DNA of 64,000 nucleotides, from the IMG/VR virus record IMGVR_UViG_3300021376_000028, positions 1-64,000 of that record, one strand, 5' to 3'. Made by a program: the position numbers and the translations under genes. The notes under the pieces were generated by a model. The model saw only the letters and a list, made by a program, of their open reading frames with translations. It was not told the origin of the DNA and ran no database searches. This DNA comes from a virus. Shown piece by piece: positions 15,661-22,434 of the stretch. The first letter of the stretch is position 1. Each line of letters begins with the position of its first letter.

Positions 15661-15948
15661 ATGAAAAAATTATTTAATAATATCGTTAGTGCAATTAAAA
15701 CGATGATTTCATCAAACTACTGGACGGCGGCAAATAAGGTGGAGGCCTGGGGCTTTGCAACTAAAATAACGATCATCTTTCCAGGCCTTTTGTTTGGCAA
15801 GCAGTTTTGGTGGCTATATATCTTTGCAATAATTTCAAGTTTGGCTTTGATATGGTCCTCTACAGTAAAGACACTGCCTACGATTATTCTTTTTAATGTT
15901 TTATGGGTGATGTTGGGAACTGCATCAATTATTAAACATTTTATTTAA
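15661..15948 (+). CDS. Small membrane protein
   Basis: A 95-residue protein with an amphipathic N-terminal part and three hydrophobic segments (ITIIFPGLLFGKQFWWLYIF, FAIISSLALIWSS, TIILFNVLWVMLGTAS). It starts four bases after tRNA-Val, so tRNA and gene share a transcript and no normal ribosome site is seen. Function unknown. Confidence 0.6.
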   Translation: MKKLFNNIVSAIKTMISSNYWTAANKVEAWGFATKITIIFPGLLFGKQFWWLYIFAIISSLALIWSSTVKTLPTIILFNVLWVMLGTASIIKHFI

Positions 15949-15966
15949 ATACAGAAAGACAATACT

Positions 15967-16212
15967 ATGAAAAAGAAAATAAGTTATCTTGGCTGGAAAG
16001 CAGCCCAGAAATTCTCAGCAGAATGTTATTTATATAAGGTTAAATATCAGATGTCAGAATCTCATAACAAGCTCTTAAGAGAGGAATATGATCGCCTTCT
16101 TAACTGTCGTTATAAATTGATAACCGCAGAAGAAAAAATTAAATCTATGGAATCCCAAATTGATTCTTTAAAAGCTGAAATTCAAAGATTGCAACAGGTT
16201 GCGCAATATTAA
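15967..16212 (+). CDS. Coiled-coil hypothetical protein
   Basis: An 81-residue protein with a basic start (MKKKISYLGWKAAQKFSAEC) and a heptad-like C-terminal half (AEEKIKSMESQIDSLKAEIQ), probably a parallel coiled coil. It lies between two tRNA genes. Function unknown. Confidence 0.6.
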   Translation: MKKKISYLGWKAAQKFSAECYLYKVKYQMSESHNKLLREEYDRLLNCRYKLITAEEKIKSMESQIDSLKAEIQRLQQVAQY

Positions 16213-16217
16213 AACAA

Positions 16218-16292
16218 TCGGGGATGGTGTAGTTGGCAACACATCAGGTTTTGGTCCTGAGATTGAGGGTTCAAGTCCTTCTCCCCGAACCA
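16218..16292 (+). tRNA. tRNA-Gln (UUG)
   Basis: Cloverleaf: acceptor TCGGGGA with TCCCCGA, anticodon stem TCAGG/CCTGA around TTTTGGT (anticodon TTG), T-arm GAGGG-TTCAAGT-CCTTC (one wobble), with encoded CCA. It reads CAA. Confidence 0.95.
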
Positions 16293-16313
16293 ATCTTGAT
16301 ATAAAATATTGAT

Positions 16314-16955
16314 ATGCCAGAATTAAATGCAAATATTCCGCCGATTGAATGTTATGTTCGGGGAAATTATTTAAGAAACCAAAAGGACTCTCATGACATA
16401 TATTTGCCATGCATGCTCTTCGGTGTCGCCTCCATCCAGGGCAGGAGCCCCTTATTTCATTTTCTAATGGAAGACGGGGGTGTTTGGTGGAGAATGCCAA
16501 TAAGTGCCTTCTGTGACCAGCCAGAAGTACCAGAGGTGGACATCCATGAACTGGTCCTATGGAACTCTTTTAGCCCCCATATCACCGTGACTGAATTTCA
16601 GGCAATGCGGAATATGAGAATGGAATATGTCTCAAGAAGTGGAAACTTTATAAAAGGAAAATATCTATTTACCCTGGATTGGCATGCTCCTGACGACAAC
16701 ACAACAAATCTCGGGTTTAGCACTAATCCCGGTCAGCATAAATGTGGTCATGTAATCATAAGGGATGATGGTAATTTTGCCATCCAGCCAAACAATCGGG
16801 TTCGGCTATATGATCCTTCATATACAACCAAGAAAACCAATTTAATTCATCGCCTTATTAATACTCAGCAATGGGATGTTGAAGATGCGGCCAAATGGGT
16901 AACATCAGATGATGACAGCTACCATTACGGCATTGTCACCGGAAATGAAGAATAA
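16314..16955 (+). CDS. Conserved hypothetical protein
   Basis: A 213-residue soluble protein. Residues 15-75 hold YLPCMLFGVASIQGRSPLFH and a Trp-rich DGGVWWRMPISAF, followed by LFTLDWHAPDDNTTNLGFS and an apparent second beta domain (GHVIIRDDGNFAIQPNNRV). Homologues of this type occur in many large phages without a known function. The C-terminal third includes NTQQWDVEDAAKWVTSDDDS. I cannot assign a role. Confidence 0.65.
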   Translation: MPELNANIPPIECYVRGNYLRNQKDSHDIYLPCMLFGVASIQGRSPLFHFLMEDGGVWWRMPISAFCDQPEVPEVDIHELVLWNSFSPHITVTEFQAMRNMRMEYVSRSGNFIKGKYLFTLDWHAPDDNTTNLGFSTNPGQHKCGHVIIRDDGNFAIQPNNRVRLYDPSYTTKKTNLIHRLINTQQWDVEDAAKWVTSDDDSYHYGIVTGNEE

Positions 16956-17125
16956 GTTCGGTTAAAAGATAGTTCATAAATATATAAAACCACAACATAC
17001 ATTATTTTGTTTCAATGTCCGGTCGTGTTTATTTTCACATGCTATTATAATCCCGTTGCGAACGAAGACCAGCCGTGGCGCGGAAATGATACTATCCCCC
17101 AAAGCGCATGAAGAGGAGATTAAAA

Positions 17126-17518
17126 ATGCAATTATCATTGAAAACAATTAAATACATTTTTCCCCGAAGGGTTTACCATTACCTTTTAAAAAGAAGGATG
17201 TATTCAATTCTTTATAAGAATGGAGATTCTTCCATTGCTTTCTCTAATAAGATAAATATGTATAAGAATTATCTAGAAGAAGATAAGAAAGCCCCGCAGA
17301 AATATGAAGATATTGGTCTGCATTTTCTATCCCCGATTCCAAGACACGACCTTTCAAACTTTAATAAGTTGACGACGAGAGAAGACTTGAACAAATACGG
17401 CCATTCTCATACAAACTCAAAAATGCAAGGTTTGCCCGTCTATACAAAAATCTTTGGCAATCTTATGAAAAATCCTCCCCGCAAAAATGATCCAAAAGAC
17501 CCGCCCTCCATGGCGTGA
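17126..17518 (+). CDS. Hypothetical basic protein
   Basis: About 130 residues, basic and Tyr/Lys-rich (TIKYIFPRRVYHYLLKRRMY near the start). The ATG follows GAGGAGATTAAAA, a good ribosome site; an upstream in-frame ATG lacks one. The tail is low complexity (NPPRKNDPKDPPSMA). A TATAAT box at 17046-17051 may drive it. It is the last AT-rich gene before the GC-rich array. Function unknown. Confidence 0.55.
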   Translation: MQLSLKTIKYIFPRRVYHYLLKRRMYSILYKNGDSSIAFSNKINMYKNYLEEDKKAPQKYEDIGLHFLSPIPRHDLSNFNKLTTREDLNKYGHSHTNSKMQGLPVYTKIFGNLMKNPPRKNDPKDPPSMA

Positions 17519-17521
17519 TGT

Positions 17522-17538
17522 GGTGTATGACATACACC
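17522..17538 (+). terminator. Weak terminator-like hairpin before the cassette array
   Basis: GGTGTAT and ATACACC form a 7-bp stem with a 3-base loop, followed by an A-run and then T-rich DNA. It could end transcription from the tRNA operon before the array. Confidence 0.4.
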
Positions 17539-17636
17539 AAAAAATTTTAATATTTTTGCAAAATTGAGTACATATCCGTGAAGTGTTACTTTATATATTA
17601 ATACTTACAACAAAGGGTCTGATTACCGAGTCAATC

Positions 17637-17777
17637 AGCTGGAGTGCATGTTTGTTTACAAACTTGTACTCCAGTCTGTTAGGGTGACCTAACATGGGAT
17701 TGAGTGCGTTTCTGTGCCCGTGTGCTATTGTAAGTGTGTCGGGGCAACCGCTCCGCACTACCGAAAGGACACACACG
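17637..17777 (+). promoter_or_regulatory. Cassette 1 control region
   Basis: Inverted repeat at 17637-17674, palindrome GTTAGGGTGACCTAAC at 17678-17693, GAGTGC at 17702, TATTGT at 17726-17731. The predicted transcript starts at GTCGG, seven bases after the -10 box. In the leader, GTGTGTC can pair with GACACAC beside the GAAAGGAC ribosome site, so the site may be partly hidden. Confidence 0.8.
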
Positions 17778-18137
17778 ATGGCTACGCCACGCCCATTCAA
17801 CGACGAGCAGCGAGAGCGGTTCGCAACACTATCAGCAGGCTTCATCGCCATCCTGCTGTGGACGCCCATTATCATGAGCCTCACCGCCACCGCGCAAGCG
17901 GGGGGCGATTTCTGGGACTTCTGGTGGGCTTTCATCCTGTCCGGTCTGTTCGGGATCGTCTTTGCCCTGTTCGGGTGGATGGCTTGCGACATCCGCATGG
18001 ACTACCGGCACGAGATGGCAGACCAGTACGAGAGAGATCGTGTCTGCTCCCAATGCCACAACGCATCGCTGGACCGAACATGGCGTCGCCAGCCCAAGAC
18101 CGGACTCCTGTTCAAGACAAAGATCAAGAACCGGTGA
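17778..18137 (+). CDS. Cassette 1: two-helix membrane protein with Cys pair
   Basis: A 119-residue protein. Two transmembrane helices are clear (FIAILLWTPIIMSLTAT and FWDFWWAFILSGLFGIVFAL), followed by a cytosolic tail with VCSQCHNASLD and a basic end (KTKIKNR). The CxxCH motif could bind metal. Longer in-frame starts run back through the promoter and are artefacts; the ATG chosen follows GAAAGGACACACAC. GC-rich codons contrast with neighbouring phage genes. Function unknown; an effect on the host envelope is possible. Confidence 0.7.
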   Translation: MATPRPFNDEQRERFATLSAGFIAILLWTPIIMSLTATAQAGGDFWDFWWAFILSGLFGIVFALFGWMACDIRMDYRHEMADQYERDRVCSQCHNASLDRTWRRQPKTGLLFKTKIKNR

Positions 18138-18145
18138 CCAAATCT

Positions 18146-18181
18146 CCCCCCCTCGCCCGAACCCCCTCGGGCGAGGGGGGG
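18146..18181 (+). terminator. Cassette 1 terminator hairpin
   Basis: A 15-bp stem of CCCCCCCTCGCCCGA with TCGGGCGAGGGGGGG around ACCCCC. No U-run follows, so termination may depend on stem strength or factors. Closely related stems follow cassettes 2-7. Confidence 0.75.
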
Positions 18182-18245
18182 AACCCCCGCCGTTCTATTC
18201 AGACTGTCTAAGATATTGAATATGCAGTCTCTCTCTCCCCGTCGG

Positions 18246-18389
18246 TTGGTGTGCACGTTTGTTTACAAACTTAAGCGCCAATCTGTTAGGTATGCCTAAC
18301 GGGTCTCTTTGAGTGCGTTTCTGTGCCGGTGTGCTATTGTGAGTGTGTCGGGGAGAAACACAAGTACCCTCGGCAGGAAGGACAACACC
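18246..18389 (+). promoter_or_regulatory. Cassette 2 control region
   Basis: Boundary TTGAATATGC at 18216-18225, inverted repeat 18246-18281, palindrome GTTAGGTATGCCTAAC at 18285-18300, GAGTGC at 18311, TATTGT at 18335-18340, transcript start predicted at GTCGG (18347). Leader pairing is weaker here. Ribosome site AGGAAGGA. Confidence 0.8.
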
Positions 18390-18758
18390 ATGACCACGAA
18401 CCAGCCGACCGCCGATGCGGAGGCAATGGATGAGGGCGAGATCAAGCAAGCGTTCAGGGACGGGCGGGAAATCATCTCCGCACTCACGGACTGCATGACC
18501 AAGATCTGCTTCCACGATGGCGACCCGTACAACCAGCGCACCACGATGCTCTCCATTGCGGTGGGCAGGAACATCATCAACGAGATCCGCAGGACACACG
18601 AGATCCTCCACGATCTCGCAATGCTGATCGACGAGGACGACTACACTCTCTGGTCGCATGGCATCGCCGGGGAACTCCTCCGAGCCGGAAGGATCAGCCG
18701 AAAGGATTACTGGGACCTCTACTGCCAGGGTTGGCTCATCGACAACTGCAACTGCTGA
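18390..18758 (+). CDS. Cassette 2: hypothetical acidic protein
   Basis: A 122-residue acidic, mainly helical protein (MDEGEIKQAFRDGREIISAL, NIINEIRRTHEILHDLAMLI) with a Cys-containing DCMTKICFHDGD segment and a terminal DNCNC. Longer frames through the promoter are artefacts. GC-rich codon use. No family recognised. Confidence 0.65.
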   Translation: MTTNQPTADAEAMDEGEIKQAFRDGREIISALTDCMTKICFHDGDPYNQRTTMLSIAVGRNIINEIRRTHEILHDLAMLIDEDDYTLWSHGIAGELLRAGRISRKDYWDLYCQGWLIDNCNC

Positions 18759-18767
18759 CAACAATCT

Positions 18768-18803
18768 CCCCCCCTCGCCCCCTCCCCCTCGGGCGAGGGG
18801 GGG
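18768..18803 (+). terminator. Cassette 2 terminator hairpin
   Basis: Thirteen-bp stem CCCCCCCTCGCCC with GGGCGAGGGGGGG around a 10-base C-rich loop; no U-run. Confidence 0.75.
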
Positions 18804-18866
18804 AACCCCCACCGTTCTGACGGTGCTTCCTTATAGATTGAGTATACACAAGGATCACTTCACATC

Positions 18867-19007
18867 GGTTGGTGTGCAAGTTGGTTCACTGACTTAAACA
18901 CCAACCTTGTTAGGTATGCCTAACGGTCTCTTTGAGTGCGTTTCTATGGCGATGTGCTATTGTAAGAGTGTCGGGAGAACCCCAAGTACCTCGACGGAAA
19001 GGAAATC
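18867..19007 (+). promoter_or_regulatory. Cassette 3 control region
   Basis: Boundary TTGAGTATAC at 18838-18847, inverted repeat 18867-18906, palindrome GTTAGGTATGCCTAAC at 18909-18924, GAGTGC at 18934, TATTGT at 18958-18963. The leader begins GTCGG at 18970 and can pair with CTCGAC near the ribosome site GGAAAGGAAA. Confidence 0.8.
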
Positions 19008-19403
19008 ATGGGCGTCGTCATTGAGCCGGACTACCAGCGTCAACGCAGGGACAAGGTGATCGTGCCTTGCGAGTGCGGTGCCTCCGTGGAGGTCAACTAC
19101 GAAGACTGGTATGCAGACCAGTCGGCATGGTGCCAGGCAGGACAGCACTACTTCTACATCAGCGAGGACGAGTGGTACATCAATCCGCATGGAGTGGAGT
19201 GGCATGAGGTCCACATCACGATGGGGCGCTGGGACTGGATTCACCGGGCAATGGGGCTCGGACCCGGCAGTTGGGTTGGGTTCATGCACCCCGACATCCT
19301 CGGCGCTCTCCTGCCCCGTGCCAGCAGCGACCCGTTCTACGATGCTCTGATGAGTGTCGTGGACACCGCCCAGACTCTGAACGTCATGGTCAAGTGGTCC
19401 TGA
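19008..19403 (+). CDS. Cassette 3: hypothetical protein with zinc-ribbon-like start
   Basis: A 131-residue acidic, Trp- and His-rich protein. VIVPCECGASVEV near residue 20 and WCQAGQHYFY near residue 41 give a CxC...C...H set that could hold zinc. The later part has HEVHITMGRWDWIHRAMGLG and a Leu-rich tail. The ATG follows GGAAAGGAAATC. GC-rich codons. Function unknown. Confidence 0.65.
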   Translation: MGVVIEPDYQRQRRDKVIVPCECGASVEVNYEDWYADQSAWCQAGQHYFYISEDEWYINPHGVEWHEVHITMGRWDWIHRAMGLGPGSWVGFMHPDILGALLPRASSDPFYDALMSVVDTAQTLNVMVKWS

Positions 19404-19409
19404 AAATCT

Positions 19410-19439
19410 CCCCCCGCCCGAACCCCCTCGGGCGGGGGG
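19410..19439 (+). terminator. Cassette 3 terminator hairpin
   Basis: Twelve-bp stem CCCCCCGCCCGA with TCGGGCGGGGGG; a shorter variant without the CTCG block of cassette 1. Confidence 0.75.
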
Positions 19440-19497
19440 AACCCCCACCGATCTATACATACTGTCTGTGATATTTAATACGCAGTCTCTCTCTATC

Positions 19498-19635
19498 AGC
19501 TGGCGTGCAAGTTGGTTCACTGACTTAAACGCCAGCGTATTAGGTATGCCTAACTGGTCTCTTTGAGTGCGTTTTCGTGCTCGTGTGCTATTGTAAGTCT
19601 GTCGGGGGGACGGTCCCCACGACGGAAAGGAAAGC
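19498..19635 (+). promoter_or_regulatory. Cassette 4 control region
   Basis: Boundary TTTAATACGC at 19474-19483, inverted repeat 19498-19536, palindrome with A instead of outer G (ATTAGGTATGCCTAAC, 19539-19554), GAGTGC at 19565, TATTGT at 19589-19594. Leader hairpin 19601-19623: GTCGGGGGGAC against GTCCCCACGAC with one mismatch. Confidence 0.8.
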
Positions 19636-19947
19636 ATGGGCAAGCGCTACAACTCAACGGCGGTCATGGAGGTGTTGGTGGTGATCACCAGTAGGCTCTA
19701 CTTCACCGGCACACCATTCTCGGAGGAGGACTTCGACGAGTGGCAGTCCCGCCTGCTCGGTCTCGTCCGCGAGATGAGCGACCAACTGGACAAGGAGGAT
19801 GTCGCGGACGCCATCAATGCCGAGATCGTCCTCAAGAACGGAATGCGGTCCTACGAGGACTTGCTGCACGAGTTCAGCGAGCTCGTCAGGACTGGCATTC
19901 CCACCTGGAGAGTCGGGCTGCGTCAGATGTCTCGCTCCCCCAACTGA
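19636..19947 (+). CDS. Cassette 4: hypothetical helical protein
   Basis: A 103-residue protein, mostly helical and acidic (EEDFDEWQSRLLGLVREMSD, EDVADAINAEIVLKNGMRS) with a basic C-terminus ending RQMSRSPN. The ATG follows GGAAAGGAAAGC. Codons are GC-rich. No family recognised. Confidence 0.65.
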   Translation: MGKRYNSTAVMEVLVVITSRLYFTGTPFSEEDFDEWQSRLLGLVREMSDQLDKEDVADAINAEIVLKNGMRSYEDLLHEFSELVRTGIPTWRVGLRQMSRSPN

Positions 19948-19972
19948 CCGAATGAGCCATCACTCTCCCCCG

Positions 19973-19998
19973 CCCCCCTCGCCCTCGGGCGAGGGGGG
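19973..19998 (+). terminator. Cassette 4 terminator hairpin
   Basis: Twelve-bp stem CCCCCCTCGCCC with GGGCGAGGGGGG around a 2-base gap, so the inner pairs probably open into the loop. Confidence 0.7.
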
Positions 19999-20056
19999 AA
20001 CCCCCACCGGTTCAGGCAGACATCCATGTTGATTTAATATACGTTTTCTCCCTGTA

Positions 20057-20192
20057 AGCTGGTGTGCAAGTTGGTTTACAAACTGAAACACCAGTTCGTT
20101 AGGGCAACCTAACATGAAATTGAGTGCGTTTCCACGGTCTTATGCTATTGTAAGTGTGTCGGAGGGACGGTCTCTCCGACAGGAAGGAAACC
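20057..20192 (+). promoter_or_regulatory. Cassette 5 control region
   Basis: Boundary TTTAATATAC at 20033-20042, inverted repeat 20057-20096, palindrome GTTAGGGCAACCTAAC at 20098-20113, GAGTGC at 20122, TATTGT at 20146-20151. Leader hairpin 20158-20180 (GTCGGAGGGAC against GTCTCTCCGAC, one G-U). Ribosome site AGGAAGGAAA. Confidence 0.82.
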
Positions 20193-20375
20193 ATGCCAAT
20201 ACAATTGACCTGTCCGTACTGCGACAGGACATTCACATACGACACCGTGACATTCATCGGTGCGAGCAAGAAGATGTCCACGCACAAGGCTCGTTGCCCG
20301 AAGAAACGATACCTCGGCGGTGACTTGGAGATCGGAACAGCCGAGGATGCCCGTGAACTGCTGGAGGGGGAGTGA
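20193..20375 (+). CDS. Cassette 5a: zinc-finger protein
   Basis: A 60-residue protein with LTCPYCDRTFTYD and, about 20 residues on, THKARCPKK: a C-x2-C...H-x3-C zinc-binding pattern, probably nucleic-acid or protein binding. The tail is acidic (TAEDARELLEGE). Its stop overlaps the start of the second gene of this cassette (TGATG). This is the only cassette with two genes. Confidence 0.7.
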   Translation: MPIQLTCPYCDRTFTYDTVTFIGASKKMSTHKARCPKKRYLGGDLEIGTAEDARELLEGE

Positions 20376-20605
20376 TGACCTACGAAGACTTTGAGAGGCT
20401 CGTCCAGTCATCGTTCCCCAATGACGGCAACATCCGGTACGGACAGCATTGGTTCAACACCCTGTATTCGGTGAGGCCCGGGGTGGCTAACCTCATCAGG
20501 GGGACACTCCACGATCCTTTCCACCGAGAGAAGGTTTCAGAGCAGACGCAAGGCTATGCCCGTGCGCTCTGGAGCGACCTTCGTGCTCACGACACGGTGA
20601 ACTGA
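20375..20605 (+). CDS. Cassette 5b: hypothetical protein
   Basis: A 76-residue protein (MTYEDFERLVQSSF, then RYGQHWFNTLYSVRPGVANL and ARALWSDLRAHD). The pattern of a short N-terminal helix followed by RYGQ-WFN-L resembles small conserved phage proteins of unknown function. A GTG three bases upstream is an alternative start. It is translationally coupled to the zinc-finger gene. Confidence 0.65.
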   Translation: MTYEDFERLVQSSFPNDGNIRYGQHWFNTLYSVRPGVANLIRGTLHDPFHREKVSEQTQGYARALWSDLRAHDTVN

Positions 20606-20610
20606 ATCCT

Positions 20611-20632
20611 CCCCCCGCCCTCGGGCGGGGGG
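20611..20632 (+). terminator. Cassette 5 terminator hairpin
   Basis: Ten-bp arms CCCCCCGCCC and GGGCGGGGGG around TC; lacks the CTCG block. Confidence 0.7.
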
Positions 20633-20696
20633 AACCCCCATCCGTTCAGACAGACATCTATACTTATTTAATATATATATCTCTCTGTCTACACGC

Positions 20697-20830
20697 AGCT
20701 GGCGTGCGGGTGAGTTTACAAACTTAAACGCCAGTCCGTTAGGTTAGCCTAACAGTCTCTTTGAGTGCGTTTCTGTGCTCGTGTGCTATTGTAAAGATGT
20801 CGGGGAGACTCCCCGACGGAAAGGAAAGCA
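20697..20830 (+). promoter_or_regulatory. Cassette 6 control region
   Basis: Boundary TTTAATATAT at 20667-20676, inverted repeat 20697-20735, palindrome GTTAGGTTAGCCTAAC at 20738-20753, GAGTGC at 20763, TATTGT at 20787-20792. Leader hairpin 20799-20817 (GTCGGGGA against TCCCCGAC). Ribosome site GGAAAGGAAA. Confidence 0.82.
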
Positions 20831-21007
20831 ATGAGTAACAGACTGAGAAACGTACTCGCTAGGGTGTATTGGTACCTAACGACATTCAGGGCGCTGAAAG
20901 GATCGCACCAACCGTGTCGCCACTGCTACTTCCGTTGGCTGAACGAGAAGCGCAACCGTTGGTTGTGGTTGTGGTGCGACAACGACTGCAACTGGGGCAA
21001 CGAGTAG
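20831..21007 (+). CDS. Cassette 6: small basic protein with Cys/His and Trp
   Basis: A 58-residue gene. The start MSNRLRNVLARVYWYL gives a basic amphipathic helix, then PCRHCYFRWLNEKRNRWLWL and WCDNDCNWGNE. CxxC plus a later C-x3-C could form a zinc knuckle. Promoter, leader hairpin, ribosome site and terminator are all in place as in the other cassettes, which supports it despite its length. Function unknown. Confidence 0.7.
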   Translation: MSNRLRNVLARVYWYLTTFRALKGSHQPCRHCYFRWLNEKRNRWLWLWCDNDCNWGNE

Positions 21008-21030
21008 CCCCAACACTCGGACCAAGATCT

Positions 21031-21067
21031 CCCCCCCTCGCCCCCCTCTCCCTCGGGCGAGGGGGGG
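21031..21067 (+). terminator. Cassette 6 terminator hairpin
   Basis: Thirteen-bp stem CCCCCCCTCGCCC with GGGCGAGGGGGGG around an 11-base pyrimidine loop. Confidence 0.75.
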
Positions 21068-21125
21068 AACCCCGACCGGTCTAGGCAGTCTGTCTATAAT
21101 GTTTAATATACAGCCTTCCTTCATC

Positions 21126-21261
21126 AGCTGGCGTGCGAGTTAGTTCACTGACTTAAACGCCAGCCTGTTAGGGGCACCTAACGGTCTCTTTGAGTGCGTT
21201 TCTGTGCCGGTGTGCTATTGTAAGTGTGTCGGCGGGACGGTCCCGCCGACAGAAAGGCACC
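21126..21261 (+). promoter_or_regulatory. Cassette 7 control region
   Basis: Boundary TTTAATATAC at 21102-21111, inverted repeat 21126-21164, palindrome GTTAGGGGCACCTAAC at 21167-21182, GAGTGC at 21192, TATTGT at 21216-21221. Leader hairpin 21228-21250, a perfect GTCGGCGGG/CCCGCCGAC stem. Ribosome site GAAAGG. Confidence 0.82.
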
Positions 21262-21597
21262 ATGAACAAGGTGAAAATCAACGGGCGATGGGTGAGCGCA
21301 AGCAACCCTCCCACAATAAGCGAAGTGTGGCACCTAGTGCTACCGGCGAAGCACGATGCGATCCGGACACTTACCAACCTCATCGCCGGACTGGAGACCC
21401 TGGTGGTGGCGTTGGAAGCCCTGCTCGCTGAACACCCATACGAGATCCAGGACCCCAGGACAGCCTTGCTATGGGAGAAGCACCACGCCCGGATCACTCG
21501 GGAAATCGGCAAGAACCAACGAGAGCGGAACGCCGCCAAGTTGCGCTACCGGCAGATGGTCCAAGTGCTGGAGTGGTACGACAACAGCGTGTCCTGA
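21262..21597 (+). CDS. Cassette 7: helical hypothetical protein
   Basis: A 111-residue, mainly alpha-helical protein with a Leu-rich core (TLTNLIAGLETLVVALEALL) and a basic helix (HHARITREIGKNQRERNAAK). The heptad-like spacing suggests a coiled-coil dimer; basic residues could bind nucleic acid. GC-rich codons. No family recognised. Confidence 0.65.
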   Translation: MNKVKINGRWVSASNPPTISEVWHLVLPAKHDAIRTLTNLIAGLETLVVALEALLAEHPYEIQDPRTALLWEKHHARITREIGKNQRERNAAKLRYRQMVQVLEWYDNSVS

Positions 21598-21610
21598 ACA
21601 CGCCCCCTGC

Positions 21611-21638
21611 CCCCCCCTCGCCTTCGGGCGAGGGGGGG
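21611..21638 (+). terminator. Cassette 7 terminator hairpin
   Basis: Twelve-bp stem CCCCCCCTCGCC with GGCGAGGGGGGG closed by a very stable TTCG tetraloop; no U-run. Confidence 0.75.
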
Positions 21639-21673
21639 AACCCCCACCGATCCAGTCACATCAACACATTAAA

Positions 21674-21766
21674 TTGAATATACGGTTTCTCTCACTTCAT
21701 CAGCTGGCGTGCAGGTCGGCTTACTGACTTAAACGCCAACTCATACAGACAGGCCAGACTCTTATA
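21674..21766 (+). repeat. Orphan boundary and inverted repeat with no gene
   Basis: TTGAATATAC at 21674-21683 and the inverted repeat at 21702-21740 are as in other cassettes, but palindrome, promoter and gene are missing. The following ACAGACAGGCCAGACT resembles the tail that normally follows a cassette terminator (CAGACAGACATC in cassette 5). The next boundary motif starts at 21767. This looks like a cassette whose centre was deleted. Confidence 0.7.
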
Positions 21767-21789
21767 TTTAATATACACTTTCTCCCTGT

Positions 21790-21892
21790 AAGCTGGTGTG
21801 TACGAGCTTTAGCGAAGTTAAACACCAGCTTTGTTAGGTTCACCTAATAAAAAAAAGAGTGCGTTTTTGTGACGGTGTGCTATTGTAAGGGC
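21790..21892 (+). promoter_or_regulatory. Cassette 8 control region (leaderless type)
   Basis: Boundary TTTAATATAC at 21767-21776, inverted repeat 21790-21831, half-palindrome GTTAGGTTCACCTAAT at 21833-21848, GAGTGC at 21857, TATTGT at 21881-21886. The ATG begins exactly seven bases after the -10 box, where the other cassettes begin their transcript, so the mRNA is predicted to be leaderless. Confidence 0.8.
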
Positions 21893-22276
21893 ATGGCAAA
21901 CAAGCCGGAGCCGACCGCTAAGGCGGAGGACAACAACAACAACCACAGCAAGCCGAGGAAGATCAACCTCTCCGAACTGAAAGGCACGGTGTCCCCACGG
22001 GGGCGCAAGCCCTACACGGACGAGGCGTTGGTCCAGTACCTCACGGAGATGGTGCAGGACGGAGAGGGCTTCGGACTGGACGCTCCCTACGAGGTCACCG
22101 ACGACATGCGCAAGGGCACCCCACGGGGCGTGAAGGCGCAGAACCGCGAGCGTGCCAAGTGGCGCAACCGCATCGTGTCGGTGTGGACCTCCACGCTCGG
22201 CAGGGACAAGGGCGAGATCACCGTCGGGTGGACCTCGGAGCACGAGGTCACCGTCTCCCTCAGGAACAAGGCGTAG
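21893..22276 (+). CDS. Cassette 8: hypothetical protein, paralogue of cassette 9
   Basis: A 127-residue protein with a charged, Asn-rich N-terminus, then KPRKINLSELKGTVSPRGRK, EGFGLDAPYEV, a basic AQNRERAKWRNRIVSVW helix and ITVGWTSEHEVTVSL. Cassette 9 shares the same order of KINLS-LKG, RGRK-Y, YL-EMV, EGFG, AKWRNRIVS and SWT-AHE, so the two arose by duplication. The basic RGRK and KWRNR segments suggest nucleic-acid binding. No known family recognised. Confidence 0.7.
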   Translation: MANKPEPTAKAEDNNNNHSKPRKINLSELKGTVSPRGRKPYTDEALVQYLTEMVQDGEGFGLDAPYEVTDDMRKGTPRGVKAQNRERAKWRNRIVSVWTSTLGRDKGEITVGWTSEHEVTVSLRNKA

Positions 22277-22286
22277 AAAGGCGCTG

Positions 22287-22333
22287 AAAAACCGCAAGGT
22301 TTTTACCCTCCCCTTCGGGGGAGGTTTTTTTTT
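22287..22333 (+). terminator. Cassette 8 double terminator
   Basis: AAAAACC-GCAA-GGTTTTT is followed by CCTCCCC-TTCG-GGGGAGG and nine T. Unlike cassettes 1-7, this is a classical U-run terminator. Confidence 0.9.
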
Positions 22334-22344
22334 GTCCAAAATCG

Positions 22345-22380
22345 TTGGCGTTCAAGATGCTGAAGCATCTTGAACGCCAA
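22345..22380 (+). repeat. Perfect inverted repeat after cassette 8
   Basis: TTGGCGTTCAAGATGC and its exact complement surround TGAA (16-bp arms). The same 36 bases, with the preceding T-run and TGTCCAAAATCG, recur at 22954-22989. Confidence 0.92.
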
Positions 22381-22434
22381 TCCGTACAAGGCAACGCTCT
22401 CTTCCCTTGAATACATTTTCCTAACTTACTTGAG

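Noticed and set aside
20738-20753. DtxR/IdeR iron box, as GTTAGGTTAGCCTAAC resembles the consensus
   Set aside because: Only cassette 6 matches the inner bases well. The central bases differ freely in the other cassettes, and no iron-related gene is present, so the half-sites alone do not support this regulator.
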